DNA of 64,000 bases from Lysinibacillus sp. 2017. GTDB taxonomy: Bacteria; Bacillota; Bacilli; Bacillales_A; Planococcaceae. The stretch spans positions 1,970,001 through 2,034,000 of the forward strand of contig NZ_CP029002.1 of the NCBI RefSeq assembly GCF_003073375.1, written 5' to 3'. Numbering within the stretch: the stretch's first letter is position 1; every line of letters begins with the position of its first letter. The position numbers and the translations under genes were made by a program. Under the pieces are notes generated by a model. That model was not told the origin of the DNA. It worked only from the letters and a program-made list of their open reading frames with translations, and ran no database searches. Below are positions 54,654 through 63,132 of the stretch, piece by piece.

Positions 54654-54675
54654 TTCCCAAACTTTTATTTGGGAA
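54654..54675. repeat. TTCCCAAA-type hairpin 1
   Basis: TTCCCAAA-CTTTTA-TTTGGGAA is a perfect 8-bp stem with no T-tract on either strand, 48 nt beyond the stop of the gene at 54723. Confidence 0.65.
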
Positions 54676-54722
54676 CGTTTATTAGATTTATTTTGTATAC
54701 ATTATAAATCCTTTTAACCTTG

Positions 54723-55163
54723 CTAATAATAGAGGATATTCTTTTTTGTGTAATTAATTTCTATTTTTTCATATGGAGTTAATAAATATACAGAATTACC
54801 TTCTTTTAACATTTCTGAATCTAATTCGCCAATAGATGTAATCATATTTATCGACTCTTCTCCAGTAACACTTGTAACTACATTTGTTTTTAATGGATAT
54901 TCGTGAGAGTTAATTAAGAGCGTTAATTCCTTCCAATCAGAAGGATTACCTAAAGAACCCATTAATTCAATTTTCGCAATGTCATCTTCAAGTTTAAAAT
55001 TAGTTAATTCGATATAGCTATCTTCATACTGTATTTGAATTTTATCGCTTAACATAAAAATATCTGCATCACTGAATAAAACATTTTTTTTAATAAATAC
55101 TGCGAGTAAAACTATTGTACAAAATACAATTCCTATAAATAGTAAATTTGTTTTCTTTTTCAT
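54723..55163 (-). CDS. Membrane-anchored hypothetical protein
   Basis: This 146-residue protein has an N-terminal signal anchor (about 6-24, with a basic KKK start) and a ~115-residue extracytoplasmic beta-rich domain. There is no Cys lipobox at the expected place. The ATG has GGGGG upstream, with a long spacing. It is a single-gene unit in the accessory region with a TTCCCAAA hairpin after it. No family was recognised. Confidence 0.6.
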   Translation of the reverse strand: MKKKTNLLFIGIVFCTIVLLAVFIKKNVLFSDADIFMLSDKIQIQYEDSYIELTNFKLEDDIAKIELMGSLGNPSDWKELTLLINSHEYPLKTNVVTSVTGEESINMITSIGELDSEMLKEGNSVYLLTPYEKIEINYTKKNILYY

Positions 55164-55272
55164 TTATATCCCCCAAAAAACATCTGATTCATATAAACTA
55201 TATTTTACATTATTTAGTTATTTTTGTAAATTTACATTCTGATAATTGATAAAAGTTTTAAAGTGAAATGCA

Positions 55273-55314
55273 CCCAAAGCGGTGTTTGGGAATGTTTGTT
55301 ACACTAAAGCACCC
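55273..55314. repeat. TTCCCAAA-type hairpin 2 with gene-end motif
   Basis: CCCAAA-GCGGTG-TTTGGG (55273-55290) is followed by GGAATGTTTGTTACACTAAA and the rest of the motif through 55314, directly against the stop of the gene at 55316. Confidence 0.65.
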
Positions 55315-55315
55315 A

Positions 55316-55546
55316 TCAGTTTAATAAAATATTAAATAAAACATAAAAGTTAATTCCCGTTACAAAGAAAAGTGTAATGGCAGCTGCCTTTCGTTTTTCG
55401 AGTAATGCAATAATTCCATTAACTAAAAGCATTAACCCTAAGGAAAATATTATATAAGGAATTATTGCTACTGATATACCAGTTATCAAAGCATAACTTG
55501 ATAAAGCAATTACAATAATGACTAAAATAAGTCTAAGTATTTTCAA
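55316..55546 (-). CDS. Small membrane protein, DUF3953-like
   Basis: This 76-residue protein has three hydrophobic helices (about 4-22, 26-45, 54-72) around the loop LEKRKAA. The order of segments resembles DUF3953 proteins of the Bacillus cereus group, from memory and not verified. I prefer the TTG at 55546, seven bases after GGAGGA. An ATG at 55612 is in frame but has no clear ribosome site. Confidence 0.6.
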   Translation of the reverse strand: MKILRLILVIIVIALSSYALITGISVAIIPYIIFSLGLMLLVNGIIALLEKRKAAAITLFFVTGINFYVLFNILLN

Positions 55547-55677
55547 CGATATATCCTCCAGAAGTAAAATTAAATCCCTCACAAATTCCTGTTTAATCAT
55601 ATCATTTAACACGATACATTGGGTAAAAATGGATATTGCTATTTGAACTCACCTGCTATTTTAGTTGAAGTATAAGA

Positions 55678-55699
55678 TTCCCAAACCGTTGTTTGGGAA
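55678..55699. repeat. TTCCCAAA-type hairpin 3
   Basis: TTCCCAAAC-CGTT-GTTTGGGAA is a perfect 9-bp stem, 11 nt beyond the stop of the hydrolase fragment, with no T-tract. Confidence 0.65.
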
Positions 55700-55709
55700 C
55701 ATTGGTAAA

Positions 55710-55833
55710 TTAAATTACAACTTTAATAAATCCTTGAAGAATTTTAGATAACTCCTCCCTCTCCTTATTTTGAAGCCAAATATAATGCTCGGCTCCTTGT
55801 ATTTCAATAAATTGCGAATGATTAATAAGTGCT
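55710..55833 (-). pseudogene. 3' fragment of an alpha/beta hydrolase gene
   Basis: The frame encodes about 40 codons ending LQGFIKVVI and a stop. GAEHYIWL matches the catalytic-His region of small alpha/beta hydrolases, and INHSQFIEI the preceding strand. The 5' part is absent. The coding-like sequence ends exactly where the 31-bp repeat begins, which marks a breakpoint. Confidence 0.7.
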
Positions 55834-55864
55834 GAATTGTGTGTGCACCCGGTACAGTAAATTT
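55834..55864. repeat. 31-bp direct repeat, copy 2
   Basis: It is identical over 31 bp to 52898-52928 and abuts the truncated hydrolase fragment. Confidence 0.8.
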
Positions 55865-55976
55865 TTATCGAGAAATGAATCAAATAGATACTGTATAATT
55901 TTGGTTAATCAACACGCGTGTAAATCTTTAATGAACTAAAGTAATCTAGAATTTAATAAAAATAGAATAACTATTT

Positions 55977-56690
55977 CTAACGATAAAAGGAAACTCGTTC
56001 TGCTGAAATAATAAAGTCGATTAATTCCATCTCTCCATTTTCAAGCAAGACATGAAACTCGTAGTTATCATTAACTTTATACACTTCCTCATACAACCAC
56101 CATGAATTTTCTAATAAACCATCTTGTTTTATTATATGAAAATTTTCAAAGGTTACTTCATCTACATCTGTAAAACCACCTGTATTATCCAAGAGTAATG
56201 TTAAGTTCGTGTCATTTTGAACTGATTTTATAATCGTACAATCATGGAATCTAAAATCCTCTACAATATCTTTATCAAACGAAATGGAGGCTTCTTTATA
56301 ATATCTTCTGTAATTCTCACCAATGGTAGTTACAGACCTTTTATTTTCCTCACAAAATTTAGTTACAGCGTTTATGACCTTATGAGTTGCTTTGTATAAA
56401 GCAAAAACCCTTAAATCAGCTATCTGTTGTAAAATAGTTTCTGGTAATTTCTTTTTTAAAATCACGTGATTAACTATGAAAGCGTTATGAAATTCTTCTG
56501 TTGCCTCTTCTTTATTAAAAGCTATTGTCTCCATTTCTTCTCGTAAAGTAAGCCAATCCATTAACTCACTATTGTAAAGCTGTTGAAAGTATTCTTCTGA
56601 AAATAGTTCAGCTTTCTGTTCTTCTACTAAATTTAGATGGAAACTTGTTTTTTGACACAATTCGAACCATTCTTTAGTAAAATATTTCAT
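55977..56690 (-). CDS. DUF4085-like protein
   Basis: This 237-residue soluble protein starts MKYFTKEWFELCQKT, the typical opening of DUF4085 proteins of Bacillales. A helical N-terminal half (about 1-130) is followed by a beta-rich half with FRFHDCTI and DVDEVTFENF. The function is unknown for the family. The ATG at 56690 has GAGG upstream. An ACTAAAG motif lies about 40 nt beyond the stop. Confidence 0.75.
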   Translation of the reverse strand: MKYFTKEWFELCQKTSFHLNLVEEQKAELFSEEYFQQLYNSELMDWLTLREEMETIAFNKEEATEEFHNAFIVNHVILKKKLPETILQQIADLRVFALYKATHKVINAVTKFCEENKRSVTTIGENYRRYYKEASISFDKDIVEDFRFHDCTIIKSVQNDTNLTLLLDNTGGFTDVDEVTFENFHIIKQDGLLENSWWLYEEVYKVNDNYEFHVLLENGEMELIDFIISAERVSFYR

Positions 56691-56751
56691 TTTAAACCTC
56701 ATCTTTCTTTGAAGAATTAATATTATGCTTTCAAAAACCTAGCTGGATTGT

Positions 56752-57387
56752 TTAGTTACTTTCTAAAAGAAAATTCTTTAGCTCTTTCAAAACTTTTAAA
56801 ATATAAGTATTGTCATGTGGCAAAAAATCACCTTTACGTACTAATCTATTCACTTCAACATTTTCCATTTTTTCATTTAATACTATACCTTGAGATTGAA
56901 CACGATCTATTTTTTCAAGCCATAGTTGCTCAAATAAACCTAATTCAATCTTAAAAATCCCAGATACTTCTTCTATTCCGAAATTATATTTAATATCTTC
57001 TTCATTTGGTATCACATATAAAAATACATGTCCAAGCTCCCTATCAATAATGCTTTTCTGAATAATCTCATCAGGTATGTTTCCCAAAGATATTAAATCT
57101 TCTATTGTTAAATTTATACCTAACTCTTCATATACTTCCCTAATACCATCGGCAACACTTTCATCTGCATTTATATGGCCTGCTGCAGATATATCTAAAG
57201 TATTGGGATAATCTTTCTTTAGCTTGCTTCTTAACTGAAAATGTATAAACCATTCATTATTCACTTTACTCACAAACCAGCAGTGAAATGTCTCATGCCA
57301 TAGACCTTTATTATGGACTTCCTCTCTAGTAGAAGTTCCTAAAGACTTTCCATTCTCATCAAAAATCTTGAGTAGTTCTGTATCCAT
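56752..57387 (-). CDS. NUDIX hydrolase
   Basis: This 211-residue Nudix protein has the box GHINADESVADG followed by IREVYEELGI near residues 68-89, with one residue fewer between Glu and Arg-Glu than the classic pattern. The N-terminus (LLKIFDENG, HNKGLWHETFHCW) resembles the isopentenyl-diphosphate-isomerase-like/YfcD group. It should hydrolyse a nucleoside diphosphate derivative. The substrate is unknown. GATGGTGAAAG precedes the ATG. Confidence 0.88.
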   Translation of the reverse strand: MDTELLKIFDENGKSLGTSTREEVHNKGLWHETFHCWFVSKVNNEWFIHFQLRSKLKKDYPNTLDISAAGHINADESVADGIREVYEELGINLTIEDLISLGNIPDEIIQKSIIDRELGHVFLYVIPNEEDIKYNFGIEEVSGIFKIELGLFEQLWLEKIDRVQSQGIVLNEKMENVEVNRLVRKGDFLPHDNTYILKVLKELKNFLLESN

Positions 57388-57510
57388 TCTTTCACCATCT
57401 ATTCTTTAGAAATTCGCACCAGATGCGTAAACAATTCAAATCATTTGTACCCCGAATATTAAATCAAACTAAAGTCCCATTAGCACAACTAGCCAGAATC
57501 GTCATTAATA

Positions 57511-58125
57511 TTAGCTCTGCGCGGCGTCTACGGCTATGTACGTATTGCTATAAAGAAGCATATGAATTCTCTTTACATTCCATAGTTTTTTAAATTCATT
57601 AATCGGAACTTTTCGATTATAGCTCTCGTGATCATCATCACAATTCACCAGATGCCCTAATGATTCTGAAAGGTAAATATACTCCTCGTCATAGCCTACG
57701 ACTGGAACAAAATGCAAATTATTTCGATCCTTATGTACTTTAATAAAAACAATTACGGGAGTTCCCTTGCTCACTTCGTACTTTAGTGTATTTATATTTC
57801 CTTTATAATAATTTGTTTTAAAGCCATTTTTTCTTAACTCCGTTCGGATTCCCTTTGGATATACATTGCCCGCCCTTGTTTTACTAGGAAAATGTGTATA
57901 CAATGCATCACCCTCAGCCTCCAAGCCAAAATGACGCAACAGATACGCTGTTGAAAATGCTGCACATTCCGTATTGTTTTGAAAATCTATTCGATTGTTA
58001 TGCTGAATAAGATAGTTCGCTGGATAATTTCTTTTTCGTAAAACAGGTATAGGTAATGACATTAAATAGGCATTAATAATAGTTGATATAATAATCCACA
58101 AAATAACCGATCTAACTATAAACAT
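57511..58125 (-). CDS. Membrane-anchored C39-like cysteine peptidase
   Basis: This 204-residue protein has an N-terminal membrane anchor (about 1-22). It has a papain-like C39-type domain with the likely nucleophile in NNTECAAFSTAYLLRHFG, the catalytic His in NNLHFVPVVGYDEE, and a following Ser/Glu-rich strand. It may cleave a leader peptide or a cell-surface substrate. No ABC domain is attached. The ATG at 58125 follows GGGGGG. Confidence 0.75.
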   Translation of the reverse strand: MFIVRSVILWIIISTIINAYLMSLPIPVLRKRNYPANYLIQHNNRIDFQNNTECAAFSTAYLLRHFGLEAEGDALYTHFPSKTRAGNVYPKGIRTELRKNGFKTNYYKGNINTLKYEVSKGTPVIVFIKVHKDRNNLHFVPVVGYDEEYIYLSESLGHLVNCDDDHESYNRKVPINEFKKLWNVKRIHMLLYSNTYIAVDAAQS

Positions 58126-58240
58126 ACAACTTCCCCCCATTGCGTTCATATCGGAATAATATTCTAATTCTTTCGTTCACTAACCTAGTTTGTTAGTAGA
58201 AGTAAAACGTTAAATTTGAAATTATAGTATCTTGATTAAG

Positions 58241-58273
58241 GGAAAAAGCATTAATCCATTTGAATTAATGCTT
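58241..58273. terminator. Hairpin downstream of GNAT fragment
   Basis: The arms AAAGCATTAAT / ATTAATGCTTT lie beyond the stop of the acetyltransferase fragment. There are few T residues after it on the minus strand. Confidence 0.5.
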
Positions 58274-58285
58274 TCACATTTAATT

Positions 58286-58432
58286 TTACGATTGGAACCA
58301 ATCTTCTCTTAAGAGACCGAATAAATAAACATCGTAGAATTTGCCAAATCGGAAAATTTCATTCCGTAAAGTTCCTTCTTTTATAAAATGACATTTTCCG
58401 TAAGAACGGATAGCATTTGCATTGAAACTGTC
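58286..58432 (-). pseudogene. 3' fragment of a RimJ/RimL-type acetyltransferase gene
   Basis: About 48 codons remain, with SFNANAIRSYGKCHFIKEGT (the C-terminal GNAT signature) and an end GLLREDWFQS typical of RimL proteins. The 5' two-thirds are missing. The break lies about 80 nt after a 16-codon ORF that has a good promoter and ribosome site. Confidence 0.78.
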
Positions 58433-58510
58433 TGACCTGTTAAATAGTGATTAAAATATTGTTCCAATTGATTTTCCCCTTAGAAAGGGATGCAGACGGA
58501 GATACACCCC

Positions 58511-58561
58511 TTAGATTTTTTGTTGTTTAAACAAAGCATCTACTGCAATTTTCGATAACAT
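58511..58561 (-). CDS. Possible 16-residue peptide
   Basis: The ATG at 58561 has AAAGGGG eight bases upstream, and a promoter lies about 30 nt before it. The product MLSKIAVDALFKQQKI could form a short amphipathic helix. It could be a secreted peptide or a leader, or the surviving 5' end of the gene whose 3' part is the GNAT fragment downstream. Confidence 0.35.
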   Translation of the reverse strand: MLSKIAVDALFKQQKI

Positions 58562-58590
58562 ATTCACAACCCCTTTGAATTTATAGCTTT

Positions 58591-58619
58591 ATTATACAAT
58601 ATTTGCAATAAATAGATAA
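58591..58619 (-). promoter_or_regulatory. Predicted sigma-A promoter
   Basis: On the minus strand, TTATCT (58614-58619) and perfect TATAAT (58591-58596) are 17 bp apart, reading into the 16-codon ORF. Confidence 0.5.
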
Positions 58620-58749
58620 ATTAGTTTTTACTTAAAATCTATGCTAACATCTATTACTAAAGATAATAGAATTAGGGATTTCGCTATCAAACTTTCATTT
58701 GTGAACGTTAATTTGAATAGAAATGTAAGCTTATTAACAACGAATTAAA

Positions 58750-59379
58750 TTATTTTATTTTTTTATAATATCCTCTTGATGGATAATAACGATCATATTC
58801 TATTTTCTCTAAAGCTTTTAAATCGTATACTTCATATACGCCACCTACCAATACAAAGTCGCAAGGTTCACCGTTTTCAGTTTTGGCCTTCAATTTTTTA
58901 TCTTCAATCCCCGTTATAAAAATATCCTTACTTAAAGATTTCTCAACCCCAAAAACGTCGTATGTTTCTAATAACAAATCAAATCCTAACTTTTTATAAA
59001 AATTATTTGCTTGTTCATCATCTCGTGTATAAAGCTCTATGAATTCTATAGGGGTATTTTCAAGCTCCTTTAAAGCCGTTTCAAATAATTTACGCCCAAT
59101 TCCTCTAGATTGGTAATCTGGATGAACAGCAATGACTTTTAAAAACGCACCTAAGCCTTTTGCTAAAAAGGATGTTTTTAATTTTTCTGTATCTAGCACC
59201 ATATCTAGTAGCCCGACCACCATCCCATCTTCTACTACTATCAACTCAATAGAAGGACGCCCTTCAAATGTTGGTTTTGATGTTTCAACATCTTCGTATA
59301 AAGAAGTATGTAAGTATGCCAAAACTCTACAACGCAGCCAGCTTTCTTCATATTTTGATGTATATTTTTGTATTTTCAT
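58750..59379 (-). CDS. GNAT acetyltransferase with C-terminal extension
   Basis: This 209-residue protein has an N-terminal GNAT domain (about 1-145) with HPDYQSRGIGRKLFETAL and NNFYKKLGFDLL. A ~60-residue C-terminal extension ends in a Tyr-rich basic segment (YDRYYPSRGYYKK). The substrate is unknown. AGGAG precedes the ATG. It is a single-gene unit at the right side of the accessory region. Confidence 0.85.
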   Translation of the reverse strand: MKIQKYTSKYEESWLRCRVLAYLHTSLYEDVETSKPTFEGRPSIELIVVEDGMVVGLLDMVLDTEKLKTSFLAKGLGAFLKVIAVHPDYQSRGIGRKLFETALKELENTPIEFIELYTRDDEQANNFYKKLGFDLLLETYDVFGVEKSLSKDIFITGIEDKKLKAKTENGEPCDFVLVGGVYEVYDLKALEKIEYDRYYPSRGYYKKIK

Positions 59380-59482
59380 AAGAATCTCCTATTAGGCACA
59401 ACCTTTATTTAACCTTGAGAATTCTCTTAAGTTAGATGCACCATTATTTACTATGAAACCTATTGCGATTGTGCATGACAAT

Positions 59483-61117
59483 TTAGGACTTCTGTACACG
59501 ACGAAATACAACTTTCCAAACACTAACATTCATGATGATAAGAACTACTAAGTAAATAATTGTGCCGTAAGCAACATTTGCTAGCATAAAGTAGTGGATA
59601 CCCGCAAAAATAGCGATAGGAAGCATCAGTACTAAGCTTTTCCACCCTTGTGCATCGCCAATTTCATTGAATGGTTTAGTAAACGGAATTTTACTGCCAA
59701 ATCCAATATAGCAAATCACGCTATACAAACAGCTAGCGACTAAAACAGCCAATAAATCTGGGATAATTCGTACCCCATAAATAAAGCAAAGTACGATACT
59801 TAAAAGACTATATAACGGAATATACAACTTGGTTAAAAACGCTTTTAAACTTCCCTTTTTAAATTTTGTATAGTCATTTATCGGGAAGATTTTATAGATC
59901 CAGGCGGCTTTATACTTTTCTGAATGACTAAGCATCAACACCACAGTCGGAATCATGATCATGCTAAAATAAATCGTTAAATAGCCCTTGCTTATAGAGT
60001 AATCAATTTCTTCAATTGTTGCTGTGTTAAACATAAAAATAAATGGAATGACTAAAGAAAACCCTAACGATGGATAGACTTTTAGTTTGAAATCGCGCTC
60101 TTGTTTCATCATAAGAGAAGCAAAACGATAAAAAGCTCTTTCCTCACTTGTAGTGCAAATTAGTTTTAATAAAAACTCCTTCAGTCGATTTTTCTTTTCT
60201 TTTTTCGACTTACTAGTGTTTAGTAGCTTTTGCAGGTTTTGTTCAAACGTTGGAATTAGCTTGATATAAAGCCAGATTGAAACGATTGGTATCACAATCG
60301 AGAAAATGCTAAATACAATGGAAATGACTGTTTGATTTCCATTTAGCAATAATTCATACGGCGCAGCAAACCACATCGGAATGATAAAAATACTCCACCA
60401 TCGAAATTCTATGACCATATTTAAATTGACGAGTTCAAACGATCGGATAACGACCTGGTAACCAATCATTAAAGCCAATGACAAGCCGATTTGCACATAA
60501 TTTATAAGATCCTTCAGCTTTTCACCATCAAAAAATCGCAAAATCGCGATATATAAAATGGCGGTAAGGACGACAACAAAAATGTTGATTAATATGATTT
60601 CGAATACCGTTAACAAAAAAAATAAAATACCTTGTTTAACGAAGGCAACTATTAGTGGAATGGCAGTAAATGCGATTGTTAAATACGTTAAATAAATTAG
60701 GATATGCATAAATTTAGCGGCATTTACCGTTTTGTCGGAGACGGGCTTAGTCGAGAGAATGCTTCTGTCTCGCACATCTAATAAAACCGAAGAAAACTCA
60801 GAAATCAATGTTGTCATAATCATAAAAATAAAGATTGCATACGTAAGACTCATTTGGAAAAGGAAATTCTCGCCAAAACTCATAAATGGAATGAGTATCA
60901 GACCTAGTAACACATAAATCCATAAGGACTTGATATAGCCGTATTTTTGATCTTTTTGTTTTTTATTTGCAGCCTGATTAAAAAATGTGGGCGCCTTGCG
61001 TTCATCCATTAGTAGTTTGACTTGCAAGATTTGACGCATCACTGCATAATCGACACCTATTTTATTAAAAACAAATTGGATTTTATCGAGTAATCTAAGT
61101 ATTTTGAAATCTTGCAT
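59483..61117 (-). CDS. ABC exporter permease, YthQ-like
   Basis: This 544-residue membrane protein has about 12 helices in two halves separated by a charged cytoplasmic region (about 270-330). It has the N-terminal amphipathic region with LQVKLLMDERKAP and SEFSSVLLDVRDRSILSTKPVS, as in the YthQ family. The ATG at 61117 shares its A with the TGA of the ATPase gene, so translation is coupled. The substrate is unknown. Confidence 0.82.
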   Translation of the reverse strand: MQDFKILRLLDKIQFVFNKIGVDYAVMRQILQVKLLMDERKAPTFFNQAANKKQKDQKYGYIKSLWIYVLLGLILIPFMSFGENFLFQMSLTYAIFIFMIMTTLISEFSSVLLDVRDRSILSTKPVSDKTVNAAKFMHILIYLTYLTIAFTAIPLIVAFVKQGILFFLLTVFEIILINIFVVVLTAILYIAILRFFDGEKLKDLINYVQIGLSLALMIGYQVVIRSFELVNLNMVIEFRWWSIFIIPMWFAAPYELLLNGNQTVISIVFSIFSIVIPIVSIWLYIKLIPTFEQNLQKLLNTSKSKKEKKNRLKEFLLKLICTTSEERAFYRFASLMMKQERDFKLKVYPSLGFSLVIPFIFMFNTATIEEIDYSISKGYLTIYFSMIMIPTVVLMLSHSEKYKAAWIYKIFPINDYTKFKKGSLKAFLTKLYIPLYSLLSIVLCFIYGVRIIPDLLAVLVASCLYSVICYIGFGSKIPFTKPFNEIGDAQGWKSLVLMLPIAIFAGIHYFMLANVAYGTIIYLVVLIIMNVSVWKVVFRRVQKS

Positions 61118-61902
61118 CACAGCACCTCTTGTACGACAGTGACAAATTGTTCGCCAATTTCCTTGTAATTATCGAAACCTGTCAATTGATTAAAGATCCC
61201 TTCCAAAGAGCCACTAGCATTGTCTGCTTGTAGCTCGGCAAAAGTTCCGTCAGCCACAACTTTTCCGTCATTCAATAAAATGATGCGACTACTAATTTTT
61301 TCGACAACATCCATAAGGTGCGAGGAATAAAATATCGTCTTCCCTTGCGCGGCTAATTGCGCCAATATTTCCTTGAAAATCATAACGCTATTTGCATCCA
61401 AACCATTAATAGGTTCATCTAAAAACAGCACATCCGGATTATGTAATAAACTCGATATGATTAAAAGCTTTTGTCGCATGCCTTTTGAATAAGAGGAAAT
61501 TCTGGAATGATATGCTTCTCCCACGCCAAAAAGCTCCATTAAGATTTGTGATTTGTTGGCAGCCGTATCTAAATTTAGCCCATAAAGTTGGCCAATAAAG
61601 GTCAAATACTCATAGCCGCTTAAGTTATCATATACGTCTGCAATTTCAGGTACATAGCCAATTCTTCGTTTATATTCAATACTACCTTGCTGAATATTCT
61701 CTCCGAAAAGTTTGATTTCTCCACCGTAATCATCAATCATGCCTAAAATGATTTTAATTGTCGTACTTTTTCCAGTACCATTCGGCCCAATATAGCCGAT
61801 AATTTCTCCCCTTGAAACATGCAAATCGATGCCTTTCAAAATTTCTTTGTTGCCGTAACATTTCGTCAAATTCGTTATGGTTAAAACTTCTTGTTGCTGC
61901 AT
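61117..61902 (-). CDS. ABC transporter ATP-binding protein, YthP-like
   Basis: This 261-residue ATPase has Walker A GPNGTGKSTT near residue 39, signature YSKGMRQKLLI, Walker B VLFLDEPINGLDA, and a switch His in SSHLMD. The Asn in DEPING replaces the usual Thr. It forms a two-gene operon with the YthQ-like permease. The exporter may confer peptide or solvent resistance, but the substrate is unknown. GGAGG precedes the ATG. Confidence 0.9.
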   Translation of the reverse strand: MQQQEVLTITNLTKCYGNKEILKGIDLHVSRGEIIGYIGPNGTGKSTTIKIILGMIDDYGGEIKLFGENIQQGSIEYKRRIGYVPEIADVYDNLSGYEYLTFIGQLYGLNLDTAANKSQILMELFGVGEAYHSRISSYSKGMRQKLLIISSLLHNPDVLFLDEPINGLDANSVMIFKEILAQLAAQGKTIFYSSHLMDVVEKISSRIILLNDGKVVADGTFAELQADNASGSLEGIFNQLTGFDNYKEIGEQFVTVVQEVL

Positions 61903-62049
61903 TTGTATCCTCCATTCGCCTCTGTCTATTTTTAAAATCTACACAACTATAATAACAGATATTGCCAATTCTAAATACCTCAACGAACATATTAATCGTG
62001 TAACATTTGATAGCTAAAGGAGAATTTTCAATTCAAAAATTCAAGGAAT

Positions 62050-62088
62050 AATAAAAATACACCGCTAGCAATATCGCTAACAGTGTAT
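62050..62088 (-). terminator. Terminator of SDR gene
   Basis: The arms ATACACTGTTAGC / GCTAGCGGTGTAT have one mismatch and are followed by TTTTTATT on the minus strand, 5 nt beyond the stop. Confidence 0.8.
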
Positions 62089-62093
62089 CAAGT

Positions 62094-62858
62094 TTAATCG
62101 GCCTGCATGCCACCATCTACATTGTATAAAGAACCCGTTACAAATGAGGCATTTTCAGATGCAAGGAAGTACACAATTTGTGCGACTTCACGTGGTGTAC
62201 CAAATCGCCCTACTGGAATGGCTTGTTTAATGGCATCACCTGCTGCGTCTGGTTGGTCAGGTGCGATATTGGATTGGATTTCAGTAAGCATTTGTGTATC
62301 AATCGCAGCCGGTGCTACTGCATTGACGCGAATTCCGCTTGCAGCTGCTTCTAAAGCGGCTGTTTTTGTCAAGCCTGCAACTGCGTGCTTCGATGCGATA
62401 TAGCCTGCCATCCCCGCCGATCCTATATATGCTGCGTTCGATGCGGTGTTAATAATGCTGCCGCTCCCCTGCTTTTCCATTTGACGAATTACATGCTTCA
62501 TCCCGAGGAAAACACCCGTTACGTTGATTTTCATAAGTAGATCAAATTGCTGTTGCTCTAAATCTTTAATCATTTTAAACGGTCCACTAATGCCTGCATT
62601 GTTAAAAAACACATTAATCGCACCAAATTTATCGACCGTCTCTCGCACATAGCGTTCCACATCTTGCTCATTTGTTACATCTGCGGTAATTGTATGCAAA
62701 GTCCCTTTCGCAACTGGTAATGTTTGCACTGCTTCGTCCAGTGCCTGTTGTTTCAAATCAACTAACACAACGGTTGCTCCATTTTCCAAAAACAATTCCG
62801 CTGTCGCTTTCCCAATTCCGCCTGCACCACCTGTAATTAACACAACTTGCTTATCCAA
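62094..62858 (-). CDS. Short-chain dehydrogenase/reductase
   Basis: This 254-residue classical SDR has the NAD(P) loop TGGAGGIGKAT near residue 9, NNAG, catalytic Ser in NTASNAAY, and Tyr-x3-Lys in YIASKHA. The C-terminal VDGGMQAD is typical of family members such as glucose or 3-oxoacyl dehydrogenases. The substrate is unknown. I prefer the TTG at 62858 (MDKQVVLITGG), six bases after AAAGGGTG, over a GTG at 62867. Confidence 0.88.
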   Translation of the reverse strand: MDKQVVLITGGAGGIGKATAELFLENGATVVLVDLKQQALDEAVQTLPVAKGTLHTITADVTNEQDVERYVRETVDKFGAINVFFNNAGISGPFKMIKDLEQQQFDLLMKINVTGVFLGMKHVIRQMEKQGSGSIINTASNAAYIGSAGMAGYIASKHAVAGLTKTAALEAAASGIRVNAVAPAAIDTQMLTEIQSNIAPDQPDAAGDAIKQAIPVGRFGTPREVAQIVYFLASENASFVTGSLYNVDGGMQAD

Positions 62859-62989
62859 AATCTTCACCCTTTCTCCATTTAATAATTAAATTATAGAAAA
62901 AATAGGTATTATAAAGCAAATAATATATTTTAAGAGAATTTATCGTTCGAATATCAAACAATGGAGTACATTCTAAATATATTTGAAAG

Positions 62990-63033
62990 TTAGAAAGCCA
63001 TAAATGGTGATTACAGCATTTATGGCTTTCTTT
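62990..63033 (+). terminator. Hairpin, terminator-like on plus strand
   Basis: The perfect arms AGAAAGCCATAAATG / CATTTATGGCTTTCT are followed by TTTATCC on the plus strand. No plus-strand gene precedes it, so its client is unclear. Confidence 0.55.
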
Positions 63034-63132
63034 TATCCTAAAACTAGGTTAGGAAACGATATGAAGTTTTTTTAAAAATTTCTCGTTGCACTAACGAAAT
63101 CACTACTTTATAGGAAAAGGTCTATTTTCTTA

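Noticed and set aside
54654-55699. TTCCCAAA hairpins as ordinary rho-independent terminators
   Set aside because: None is followed by a T-tract on either strand, unlike the many clear terminators elsewhere in the window.
47744-59400. Prophage or integrative element
   Set aside because: No integrase, terminase, capsid, portal, relaxase or conjugation gene was found. The content is single accessory genes and stubs.
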